Shown here piece after piece: positions 16,228 to 22,667 of a DNA stretch of 22,667 nt. Both the position numbers and the translations under genes were made by a program. Positions within the stretch are counted from its first letter, which is position 1. Each line of letters begins with the position of its first letter. Below the pieces are notes generated by a model. That model was not told where the DNA came from. It saw only the letters and a list, made by a program, of their open reading frames with translations, and made no database searches. The stretch comes from a virus. The stretch is taken from positions 1 to 22,667 of the IMG/VR virus record IMGVR_UViG_3300035120_000042. One strand, 5' to 3'.

Positions 16228-17582
16228 GTTATCTACAACTCGACAATGGCATCGATGACTTCTCGAAGGTGGTGATCTCGCTGTGGTTCCGTATTCCGCA
16301 ATCGTCGATCGACAGCAAGATGGCGAACCTTGGCGGGGATTTTCTCCCACGCACAATTCCTCTGCTAACCTTTGGCGTCCAGCAGGTTGATGTGGGTTAC
16401 CAAGGCATCGAGCAACTTGTCTCGGTTTACCATTTTTTCGTGTCCGATGGTTTAGGCAATCCGGCGGACGTCACTGTCCCGCCGTTTGCGACTTATGATT
16501 TTCCGACGTACCAGCCCGGCGACGCCATACCGGTCGACCCATCCTATATCGGGCTCGATGTCTATCCCGATGGTGACAGGAACTCTGTCAGCCTGAGTTT
16601 CAATCTGCAAACGGCGGCCGTTGGCAGTATTTCGTGGGCTCAGTTCAATCGCAGCCGTGTCGACATTTACAATGATCAGGGGGGAGGCGAGATCATGATC
16701 CCGGGGTCCGGCTGGTCAGCCGGGTTGTCGTATCCCATGTTCACCACCCTTGTAGACACCTCATACGCCCTGACAGGACAGCCGGAATTTTTCCTCGTTC
16801 AGTCGTCGATCAGGATCACGCCGAACCACTGGCACCACCTGCTGCTATCGTTCGATCTCGACAACGCTTGCGTGACGCACGGGCCGCCCGTTGGCGTGTT
16901 CGATGCCACTACCACTGATGGGACGGATAGTGCCTGCCATCTGTGGTATGCGATCGACGACGTGAATTACAATGACGCGACCTACGACTTGGCTCCATTT
17001 GATGTCGGAGGTTCCGACCTGAATGCGATCCTCACCCAAAATGGTAATCGCGTCGCCACCTCTTTAACCGGCTTTCCCTTCAACTGCACGGTTCCGCCGG
17101 CGACTTATAGCTTTGGCCCATCGGTCATTCCGGCGCACGGGGCAGCGTTGGGCGTCCCGGCGTCCGAGGACTATGTAGACAGCATCTACCCGGTTGAGAT
17201 GGCCGAGATGCAAGTCTTCGCCGGCGTCTCGCTTGATACCAGCATCGAGACCAACCGCCGCGCGTTCATCACCAAGGACGGCACGCCCGCGGACCCTCTG
17301 AAGAAACCCAATCCCCCGCCGCCGGTTCCTCTGCCGCCCGGCTGGGTTCCGCCGCTAAAAGGACCGCAGGAGCTGCTCGGCAAGAATGCCGACATTCTGC
17401 TCCACGGCAGCGGGAACTGGATCAACGGCACGAACACCGGCAAGGTGATCAAGCTGAACGAGATCGGCAAGCCGTCTGCCGTTCCTGCCGAAAAGTTCGC
17501 GCCGACCGGATCGATCGTCGCCTATTCGCCAGACCCGAGCCTGCACGGCGCGCAATCACCGCCGCCGCCACCGCCGCTTTAG
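16224..17582 (+). CDS. LamG/concanavalin A-like tail protein
   Basis: The 452-residue product has the features of laminin G-like or concanavalin A-like lectin folds. There is an opening strand VVISLWFRIPQ near 16-26, then ITPNHWHHLLLSFDLDNA near 198-215, then WYAIDDVNYNDATYD, and a closing VEMAEMQVFAGVSLDTSIE. The NxWHHLLLSFD motif is the usual LamG edge strand. Residues about 355-380 are Pro-rich (PNPPPPVPLPPGWVPP), a hinge to a C-terminal part of about 75 residues ending in a run of prolines. Such proteins in tail operons are candidates for glycan binding at the cell surface. Its start overlaps the small upstream gene (ATGA). The fold call is good; the ligand is unknown. Confidence 0.7.
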   Translation: MSYLQLDNGIDDFSKVVISLWFRIPQSSIDSKMANLGGDFLPRTIPLLTFGVQQVDVGYQGIEQLVSVYHFFVSDGLGNPADVTVPPFATYDFPTYQPGDAIPVDPSYIGLDVYPDGDRNSVSLSFNLQTAAVGSISWAQFNRSRVDIYNDQGGGEIMIPGSGWSAGLSYPMFTTLVDTSYALTGQPEFFLVQSSIRITPNHWHHLLLSFDLDNACVTHGPPVGVFDATTTDGTDSACHLWYAIDDVNYNDATYDLAPFDVGGSDLNAILTQNGNRVATSLTGFPFNCTVPPATYSFGPSVIPAHGAALGVPASEDYVDSIYPVEMAEMQVFAGVSLDTSIETNRRAFITKDGTPADPLKKPNPPPPVPLPPGWVPPLKGPQELLGKNADILLHGSGNWINGTNTGKVIKLNEIGKPSAVPAEKFAPTGSIVAYSPDPSLHGAQSPPPPPPL

Positions 17583-17592
17583 ATAGGCCAGA

Positions 17593-18573
17593 ATGGACCC
17601 CATCGTTTTCAGAACCCTCGGTCCGTGGGGCGCGGGCAAGGGCGCCAACCTTTTACCAAATGAAGTAGACAGCAACTTCTGGGCGCTCGCTCAGTCGATT
17701 TTCGACCTACAGAACGATCCGGCGGTTCCGAACGGCATCGCGGCTATCACGGTGTCGGGCACTCAAATGACCATCACGCTGATGGATGGTCAGGTGCTCG
17801 GGCCATACACGCTGCCTGTGCTGACGTTCCGCTGGCGTGACGAATGGCTGCCCGCGACGATTTATGCCGCGCTCGATGTCGTCAAGGTCACCGATCTCGG
17901 CATCTACATGTGCCAGATCACACATACCAGCGGCGACACGTTCGATGGCGCTCTCACCGACAGCACTGGCGCGGCTGTCTGGCTGCAACTGTTCGGCTCG
18001 GCCGATGCCAGCCTCTCGACGCTCCCCGACGTGCACCTGACGGATCTGCAAGACCGCGACTTCCTGCAATGGGTCGCTGCGGACAACGCCTGGGAGAATG
18101 TCGCGCTCGGCGGCATCGACCTGATCGCAATCACCTCGCCGCAGCCGTTCGACACGCTGAGCTACAGCAGCAGCTCGGGCAAGTTCGAGAACCACCGCCC
18201 GAAATACGTCATCGGCGCCTATGTGCCGGGCACGCTGACCGCGTCGCAGAACCTGCTGTTCCACAAGTTCTCGAATGCGGTCACGCTGCCGGCGAACCTC
18301 GGCGCCTGGCTCGGCCACACCAGCGAGGCGGGCGCCGCGACGGCGGCCACGGCATCGACGGTGATCATGCTCGCCCAGGCTGTTGCCGGCGCACCGACGA
18401 CCTTCGCCAATGTCGCGACGATCACCTTTGCCGCGGGCTCTGTCACCGGGTCGATGTCGGCACAGGCGGCGATCAGTTTCGCGCAGGGCGACATCCTGCG
18501 GATACGGGGGCCGGCATCACCCGATGCGACCTTCGGCGATCTTCACCTGACCCTCGTGGGGTATGAGAGCTAA
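17593..18573 (+). CDS. modular tail fibre protein
   Basis: The 326 residues divide into a probable tail-attachment N-terminus (LGPWGAGKGANLLPNEVDSN, 9-28), a small module at about 81-135 with YAALDVVKV and YMCQITHTSGDTF that resembles chitin-binding-like fibre modules, and a shaft motif (DVHLTDLQDRDFLQWVAADN, 146-165). A C-terminal domain from about 204 begins YVIGAYVPGTLTASQNLLFH and ends LRIRGPASPDATFGDLHLTL. The C-terminal domain is of a type I recall in Rhizobiales phage tail proteins. The motifs show a mosaic fibre. Whether it binds a receptor itself or carries another protein is not decided. Confidence 0.7.
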   Translation: MDPIVFRTLGPWGAGKGANLLPNEVDSNFWALAQSIFDLQNDPAVPNGIAAITVSGTQMTITLMDGQVLGPYTLPVLTFRWRDEWLPATIYAALDVVKVTDLGIYMCQITHTSGDTFDGALTDSTGAAVWLQLFGSADASLSTLPDVHLTDLQDRDFLQWVAADNAWENVALGGIDLIAITSPQPFDTLSYSSSSGKFENHRPKYVIGAYVPGTLTASQNLLFHKFSNAVTLPANLGAWLGHTSEAGAATAATASTVIMLAQAVAGAPTTFANVATITFAAGSVTGSMSAQAAISFAQGDILRIRGPASPDATFGDLHLTLVGYES

Positions 18574-18576
18574 GCC

Positions 18577-19236
18577 ATGACAGGATTTACCGACCGCACC
18601 TCGCAAGGCATCCTCGCTCACATCGTTGGCAAGACCGCCCTGTACACGCTGCCGACAGCCTACGTCGGGTTGTTCACGGCAGTCGGGACCGATGCGGGAA
18701 CCGGGTTCACCGAACCGGCGGTCGGTGCTTACGCGCGAGTGGCAACCGCAGCCGCCGACTGGGCCGCACCCTCGGGCTCGGCGCCGTCGCAGATATCCAA
18801 CGCCAACACGCTGACCTTTCCCACCGCGACGGCCGACTGGGGCAGCATCATGGCGTTCGGGCTCTACGACGCCAGCTCGACCGGCAACCTGTTGGCCTGG
18901 GATTTCTTTGGCGCTTACAACTGGCTGCCGGCGACCGTTAGCGCAGCCTCGCCGGCCGTGATCACCGCCAAGGCCCACGGATACATTGTCGCCGACCTGG
19001 TGGAATGGTCGATCGAATATGGCGGCACGAACCCGACGTTCTCAGCGAGCAGCTTTACCGGCGTGCTCGCGGTAAACACGGCGAGCACCGACACCTTCAC
19101 CGTCACGAACGCGTCGGCTGTCGTGAACGCATCGGCGACCGGGAACGGCATGGTGCGAAAGATCCTGCCGCAGTCCATTACCAATGGCTCCTCGGCGGCC
19201 TTCCCGGCGGGGTCGCTGATCATCCGGTCGTCGTAA
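18577..19236 (+). CDS. phage tail fibre-type protein with inserted beta-barrel module
   Basis: The 219-residue product has the pattern of a common tail protein family: a helix at the start (GILAHIVGKTALYTLP), a strand YVGLFTAVGTDAG at 29-41, GAYARVA at 50-56, FPTATADWGSIMAFGLYD at 81-98 and an end FPAGSLIIRSS. Members are usually about 130 residues. Here a module at about 118-196 interrupts it, with VITAKAHGYIVADLVEW and TDTFTVTNAS, resembling the small beta-barrel modules (aHGl..Gd.V, ...ttFtv) found in tail fibres. It starts three bases after the previous stop. The family match is from memory. Confidence 0.65.
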   Translation: MTGFTDRTSQGILAHIVGKTALYTLPTAYVGLFTAVGTDAGTGFTEPAVGAYARVATAAADWAAPSGSAPSQISNANTLTFPTATADWGSIMAFGLYDASSTGNLLAWDFFGAYNWLPATVSAASPAVITAKAHGYIVADLVEWSIEYGGTNPTFSASSFTGVLAVNTASTDTFTVTNASAVVNASATGNGMVRKILPQSITNGSSAAFPAGSLIIRSS

Positions 19237-19241
19237 AGGAG
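19235..19241 (+). promoter_or_regulatory. ribosome binding site deciding a GTG start at 19249
   Basis: AAAGGAG begins inside the upstream stop codon and its AGGAG core ends seven bases before GTG at 19249. No ATG with a comparable site is nearby, so this supports the GTG start of the next gene. Confidence 0.65.
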
Positions 19242-19248
19242 CGCTGTT

Positions 19249-20775
19249 GTGGCCGATTGGTATACGAGCAGCGCCGCCTATGCTGGGCTTACCGCGTTCG
19301 TCGCAAGCCATGCCTACAGCATCGGCGACATCGTGGTCCCGACCGCGCCGGCGCTCAAGGCCAAGTGGGTTTTCAGGTGCACCACGGCGGGGAGCAGCAG
19401 CACCGAGCCGACCTGGCCGACTGCGAACAACGCCACGATCACGACGGGCGGGGCGACCTTCACGAACGTGACCGGCCAGTCGAGCTACGCCTGGGGCGCG
19501 GCGGCGGGCGACATTCCGACTCTGCTTGGCGCGGTCGGCACGTTCCGCTTTGCCGCAGGCGACCGGATGTTCGTGTCGAGCGATCACAGCGAGACGCAGA
19601 CATCGCAGTCGGTCTATGGGTCAGGCTCCGCCACCGCCGGGTACAGCTCCGGGCAGGTTCTTTCGGTCAACCGCGCCGGCAGTGTGCCGCCGGTTGCGGC
19701 CGACCTGACGGCGGGTGCTACGGTTACGGTGACCACCAACGCGCTCGTCCTGGAGGCAACTTTCCCCGTATATCATTATGGTGTTAATTACATAAACACC
19801 GGCAGCTCTACCAATTCGATTATTGTCAACAACATTGGCGTCAAGACAACTTACCTAGATAGCTGTCAACTGTACCTGAACTCCGCAAGCCCTAATCTTC
19901 GTATCTTGGCTACCGTTTCCGCAAGTCTTGTCTTGCAGAACTCCACGCTGCGCTTTGGAGCGACTTCGCATGGGTTCGGGGCGACATCCAATGCAAGCTG
20001 GGAAATACTTTGGCTGAACACGGCAACCGCGCTTGCCGGCGCGACATTCCCGGCGACCCTGTTTGTGCCGCAGACCGTTCCGATGCTCGTGACCGCGCGC
20101 GGCGTTGATCTGTCGGCGGTGACCGGTACGCTGGTGCAGAATGGCGTAGCCGTTGGCAGCAAGTTCCTGTTCGACAGTTGCCGCATCGCCTCTGGCGTTG
20201 TGCGGCTTTCCACCACGGGAACGACCAACACCCGCGACCTCGTCGAGCTGATCAACTGCTACGACGGCACCTCGATCCTCAACGAGAGCTACCAGCCGGC
20301 GGGATCGGTTGTCACCGAGCGGACGATCACCTTGAGCGGTGGCGCGACCGACGATGTCGGCACCTTCTCGCACAAGCTGGTGTCGGGCACGAACGTCGAT
20401 AAATGGGTCAACCCGCTGTTCGGCTTCTGGATGGATGTGGAGAACACGGCGGTCGGCTCATCGAAGACCGCGACGGTGGAGATCATTTCCAGCCTGACGC
20501 TGAACAACGACGACATCAGTTTGGTGCTCGAATACCAGGGCACCTCGGGATCGTCGGTCGCCAGCTTCGCCAACACGCTGCCGGCAAATGTGCTGACCAC
20601 GAACGCCCCCGTGACCACATCGACCGTGACGTGGAACAGCTCGCCCGCGACGCCGCAGAAGCAGAAGCTGGTGGTCACCTTTACCCCGCGGGTCGCCGGT
20701 CGGGTGCGCGGCCAGGTCCGGCTCGGGCGCGCATCCACGACCGTCTATGTGAACCCCGTCATCGCCATCACCTGA
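19249..20775 (+). CDS. putative receptor-binding/tailspike-like protein
   Basis: The product has 508 residues from a GTG start with a strong ribosome site. Residues 1-78 form a fibre module of the type YSIGDIVVPT...VFRCTTAGSSSTEPTWP. Residues about 130-370 have short alternating beta segments with many Asn, Ser and Thr, as in right-handed beta-helix proteins (for example NSIIVNNIGVKTTYLDSCQL). Residues about 375-508 look like two beta-sandwich parts, the last containing KLVVTFTPRVAGRVRGQVRL. This suits a receptor-binding or spike protein. Bases 19741-19920, in the helix-like part, are only 46% GC by hand count against about 70% near 20641. No catalytic residues could be assigned. Confidence 0.6.
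   Translation: MADWYTSSAAYAGLTAFVASHAYSIGDIVVPTAPALKAKWVFRCTTAGSSSTEPTWPTANNATITTGGATFTNVTGQSSYAWGAAAGDIPTLLGAVGTFRFAAGDRMFVSSDHSETQTSQSVYGSGSATAGYSSGQVLSVNRAGSVPPVAADLTAGATVTVTTNALVLEATFPVYHYGVNYINTGSSTNSIIVNNIGVKTTYLDSCQLYLNSASPNLRILATVSASLVLQNSTLRFGATSHGFGATSNASWEILWLNTATALAGATFPATLFVPQTVPMLVTARGVDLSAVTGTLVQNGVAVGSKFLFDSCRIASGVVRLSTTGTTNTRDLVELINCYDGTSILNESYQPAGSVVTERTITLSGGATDDVGTFSHKLVSGTNVDKWVNPLFGFWMDVENTAVGSSKTATVEIISSLTLNNDDISLVLEYQGTSGSSVASFANTLPANVLTTNAPVTTSTVTWNSSPATPQKQKLVVTFTPRVAGRVRGQVRLGRASTTVYVNPVIAIT
19741..20010. other. low-GC patch inside the putative receptor-binding gene
   Basis: Hand counting gives 82 G or C in the 180 bases 19741-19920 (46%), while the 60 bases from 20641 contain 42 (70%). 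The reading frame continues unbroken through the patch. It covers residues about 165-255 of the spike-like protein. A recent exchange by recombination is the simplest explanation. Confidence 0.6.
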
Positions 20776-20776
20776 T

Positions 20777-21460
20777 ATGGCGACAGCCGTCCTATCTGCG
20801 TCAAGGGCAGGAGTCGGGTCGGCAGTAGCGTCGGGAGTGGCCAGCGGCGCGTTCCAGCTCGTCGGCGTCGGGACGGTCCAGACCGCGGCAACGGTTGTCA
20901 GCCTTGCCGCCACGGGCTCCGCGGCGAGCCAGGCAACCGCCGCACTCACCATCCACGTTCGGCCGCGCGCGACCAATGTGCTATCCGCGTCGAGGGCGGG
21001 AACAGGCTCGTCGGCCGTCACGCTCGCTGAAGCGGCGTCCATCTGGGATGCCGGCAGCAGCACCTGGGACACAGGCGGCAGCACCTGGGACGGGTCGGCG
21101 GCCGGCGGTGGTGTGTCGCACATCGTCGGGGTTGGGATCGTCGCACCGCCTGGCGCTGCACCCGGTGGGATCACGCTCGGCGCCACGCTCACAGCAACAA
21201 GCCAGGCACGAGCTGCACTCGCCCGCCATATCACGCTCGCTGGGCAGATCGCCGCCACCTCAAGGGCGTCGGCGCGCCTGCCGCGCACGATCTTGCTGGC
21301 CGGATCAATTACTGCTCAGGCGAAAGCGCAGATGGTGACCGCAGCGACGCGCCCAGTGATGCGGGGCGCGATCCGCGGGACGAGCAGCGGCAGGGCGAAT
21401 GCGATCATCACGTTTCCCAGCCCGCAACGCAGACAGACCGAGGTCTCGATCATCACTTAG
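20777..21460 (+). CDS. repeat-rich Ala/Ser protein in the tail fibre cluster
   Basis: The 227-residue product is dominated by Ala, Ser, Gly and Thr and carries several internal repeats. VLSASRAGVGS (5-15) recurs as VLSASRAGTGS (68-78). From about residue 130, imperfect units of roughly 20 residues follow one another (ITLGATLTATSQARAALARH, ITLAGQIAATSRASARLPRT, ILLAGSITAQAKAQM). Residues 88-108 hold three heptads around Trp-Asp. Alternating hydrophobic and small residues suggest a beta-solenoid or fibrous shaft. There is no signal peptide or membrane helix. It starts one base after the previous stop. The frame is certain to be open and in operon phase, but function is unknown; a fibre or fibre-associated protein is the best inference. 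Confidence 0.6.
   Translation: MATAVLSASRAGVGSAVASGVASGAFQLVGVGTVQTAATVVSLAATGSAASQATAALTIHVRPRATNVLSASRAGTGSSAVTLAEAASIWDAGSSTWDTGGSTWDGSAAGGGVSHIVGVGIVAPPGAAPGGITLGATLTATSQARAALARHITLAGQIAATSRASARLPRTILLAGSITAQAKAQMVTAATRPVMRGAIRGTSSGRANAIITFPSPQRRQTEVSIIT
21038..21100 (+). repeat. three 21-base in-frame repeats encoding a Trp-Asp heptad
   Basis: Three consecutive 21-base units at 21038-21058, 21059-21079 and 21080-21100 encode SIWDAGS, STWDTGG and STWDGSA. Units two and three share AGCACCTGGGAC exactly. The array could expand or contract by slippage without breaking the frame. Confidence 0.8.
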
Positions 21461-21475
21461 CGAGAAGGGCAGGCG

Positions 21476-22093
21476 ATGACATCAGCGATCGACGCCAGTA
21501 AGCCGGTGGCCGGCAGTCCGACGACACAGAGCGTGCGGGATAACTTTGCCGCCGCGGCGTCGGAAATCAGCGCGCTGCAAGCCGTAACGGTTGGCGGTCC
21601 CTATCTGCCGCTTGGCGGCACACTAACAGCCAATTTTTCCTGTAATGACATTACGGTCGGCGGTAGCGGCGGGGTCGCCGGCAACTTGACCCTGTCCGGC
21701 AATCTCGGCGCGAACCACGGCACCTTTGGCGGCAATCTCGGCGTCGGGCTGGTGGTGTCGGTCTCTGGCAACATCAATTGCGCTGGCACCGTTACCTGCA
21801 ACAACCTCGTGCAAACCTCGGATGACCGGGTCAAGGCAGACGTCGAGCCGCTCGCCGCCGGGACCACGCTCGATGCTATCAAGGGTCTGCGTCCGGTTAG
21901 CTACTTCCTGCGGGATAGCGAGCAACGCTCGTTCGGGTTTCTCGCCTCCGAGATCGCGCAGACCCCATTGCACGGGGCGGTTTATCACAATGAAGCGGAC
22001 GGTCTCGATTACGTCAGCTATAGCCATCTCCTGGCCGCGGCGATCGGCGCGATCCAGCAGCTTGAGGCGCGGCTCGCGGCGCTCGGTGGCTGA
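21476..22093 (+). CDS. tail fibre with C-terminal S74 intramolecular chaperone (self-cleaving)
   Basis: The 205-residue product has an N-terminal attachment segment (DASKPVAGSPTTQSVRDNF, 6-24), a short Gly-rich beta shaft at about 60-112 (for example LTLSGNLGANHGTFGGNLGV) and a C-terminal Peptidase_S74 domain. The S74 signature is TSDDRVK at 114-120, giving the catalytic pair S115 and K120; cleavage is expected just before S115. SFGFLASEIAQTPLHGAV (152-169) and YVSYSHLLAAAIGAIQQLEA (179-198) complete the family pattern. S74 domains make fibres fold as trimers and then cut themselves off. After cleavage only about 114 residues would remain, which is short. A purine-rich site (GAGAAGGGCAGG, 21462-21473) precedes the ATG. 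Confidence 0.85.
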   Translation: MTSAIDASKPVAGSPTTQSVRDNFAAAASEISALQAVTVGGPYLPLGGTLTANFSCNDITVGGSGGVAGNLTLSGNLGANHGTFGGNLGVGLVVSVSGNINCAGTVTCNNLVQTSDDRVKADVEPLAAGTTLDAIKGLRPVSYFLRDSEQRSFGFLASEIAQTPLHGAVYHNEADGLDYVSYSHLLAAAIGAIQQLEARLAALGG

Positions 22094-22667
22094 CGACCGG
22101 TCGACGCTTCTCGCCCAGCTCTTCGGGTATATCGACCGTCCTTGGCGGGTCGTGGCCATCGTCGTGCTGTTCCTGGTCGGCGGCGCGGGATGGGTCGCGT
22201 ATGAGCAGCGGGACGAGCTGCTCGAGGCGTGGCTCACGCCGGAAAGCGCCGCGCTCAACACCGCGGATGTGCCGGCGGCGCTCGAAAAGCTGGTCGATGA
22301 GTCCGAGGCGGACCTGGTCCAGATCTGGGCTGTCGACCTCGGGAGCAATTCGCAGCGTTTCCTCGCGGCCCGGCGGAAGGACGGCGAGCGGCCAATTATC
22401 CCGTCACCGCGGCGACTGCCCGTCATCGTGACGACCTCCGATGTCGAGGCGCTGGTGCACGTCCTCAACGGGCGCCCGGCTTGCGTCGACACGGCGGATC
22501 GCGCCGCGCCGCTGGTGCGCCGCCTCGCCGATCGCGGCATGAAGCGGGTTTGCGCGATGCCAATCCCGCCGAGCCCCGAGGCGTTCGTCGGGGTGATCTA
22601 TCTCGCCTGGCTGGAGCCTGCCGGGGCCAGTGCCGAGGATGTGGCACTGGCGGCCGCGCGCGAGGTC
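22086..22667 (+). CDS. membrane-anchored protein with GAF-like soluble domain (3' end outside window)
   Basis: GTG at 22086 overlaps the fibre gene by eight bases; the frame stays open to the last base, giving 194 residues so far. Residues 22-40 (VVAIVVLFLVGGAGWVAYE) form one membrane helix after a short N-terminus, so the rest is on one side of the membrane. Residues about 62-180 have a pattern that reminds me of GAF-type folds: ALEKLVDESEADLVQIWAVD, then VLNGRPACVD, then GMKRVCAMPIPPSPEAFVGV and IYLAW. Position right after the fibres is where holin and endolysin genes often lie. The gene could be a lysis-linked or signalling membrane protein. The membrane helix is clear; the GAF likeness is tentative and the function is unknown. 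Confidence 0.6.
   Translation, partial: MADDRSTLLAQLFGYIDRPWRVVAIVVLFLVGGAGWVAYEQRDELLEAWLTPESAALNTADVPAALEKLVDESEADLVQIWAVDLGSNSQRFLAARRKDGERPIIPSPRRLPVIVTTSDVEALVHVLNGRPACVDTADRAAPLVRRLADRGMKRVCAMPIPPSPEAFVGVIYLAWLEPAGASAEDVALAAAREV

Noticed and set aside
19249-21460. Diversity-generating retroelement acting on the receptor-binding genes
   Set aside because: No reverse transcriptase and no near-identical template/variable repeat pair were seen; the low-GC patch is better explained by recombination.
1-22667. tRNA genes, insertion sequences, integrase or attachment sites
   Set aside because: None was recognised on either strand; the window is filled by late structural genes.

Overview
The window is a contiguous piece of a tailed double-stranded DNA phage or prophage with a long non-contractile tail (HK97-like head, siphovirus type). 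All genes lie on the + strand. They are packed with 1-8 base overlaps (ATGA, GTGA, TGATG and TAATG junctions) or gaps under about 75 bases, as expected for one late morphogenesis operon. The DNA is GC-rich and the best-remembered relatives of several proteins (hub-like tail protein, LamG-like protein, fibre modules) are prophages of Rhizobiales such as Bradyrhizobium. An alphaproteobacterial host is therefore likely, but this rests on recalled family resemblance, not on a search. No integrase, repressor, att site, tRNA or host gene is present, so free phage and prophage cannot be told apart.

Head region (1-7300): the large terminase subunit, cut by the left edge; a protein with a jelly-roll, head-fibre-like domain; a prohead protease fused to the major capsid protein in one reading frame; a perfect 10-bp hairpin; an Ig-like decoration protein; the portal; and a collagen-like, chitin-binding-like protein. 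The portal lies after the capsid gene instead of between terminase and protease, and three probable surface-decoration genes are interspersed with the core head genes.

Neck and tail region (7300-12759): gp6-like head-tail connector, head-tail adaptor, a 53-residue two-helix membrane protein, tail-terminator-like protein, HK97 gp10-like protein, major tail tube protein, two tail assembly chaperone-like genes (a possible frameshift pair), tape measure protein and a conserved unknown tail protein.

Tail tip and fibres (12760-22093): a 933-residue hub-like protein carrying about 300 residues of inserted beta-rich modules, two small unknown proteins, a LamG-like protein, three modular fibre or receptor-binding proteins, a repeat-rich Ala/Ser protein, and a small fibre ending in a self-cleaving S74 intramolecular chaperone. 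The window closes inside a membrane-anchored protein with a GAF-like soluble part, in the place where lysis genes often start.

Together these genes account for packaging, capsid assembly and maturation, head-tail joining, tail assembly and host adsorption. The most distinctive property is the number of putative glycan-binding modules on both head and tail proteins. I found no defence system, CRISPR array, insertion sequence or diversity-generating element. No stretch longer than 300 bases lacks a gene.
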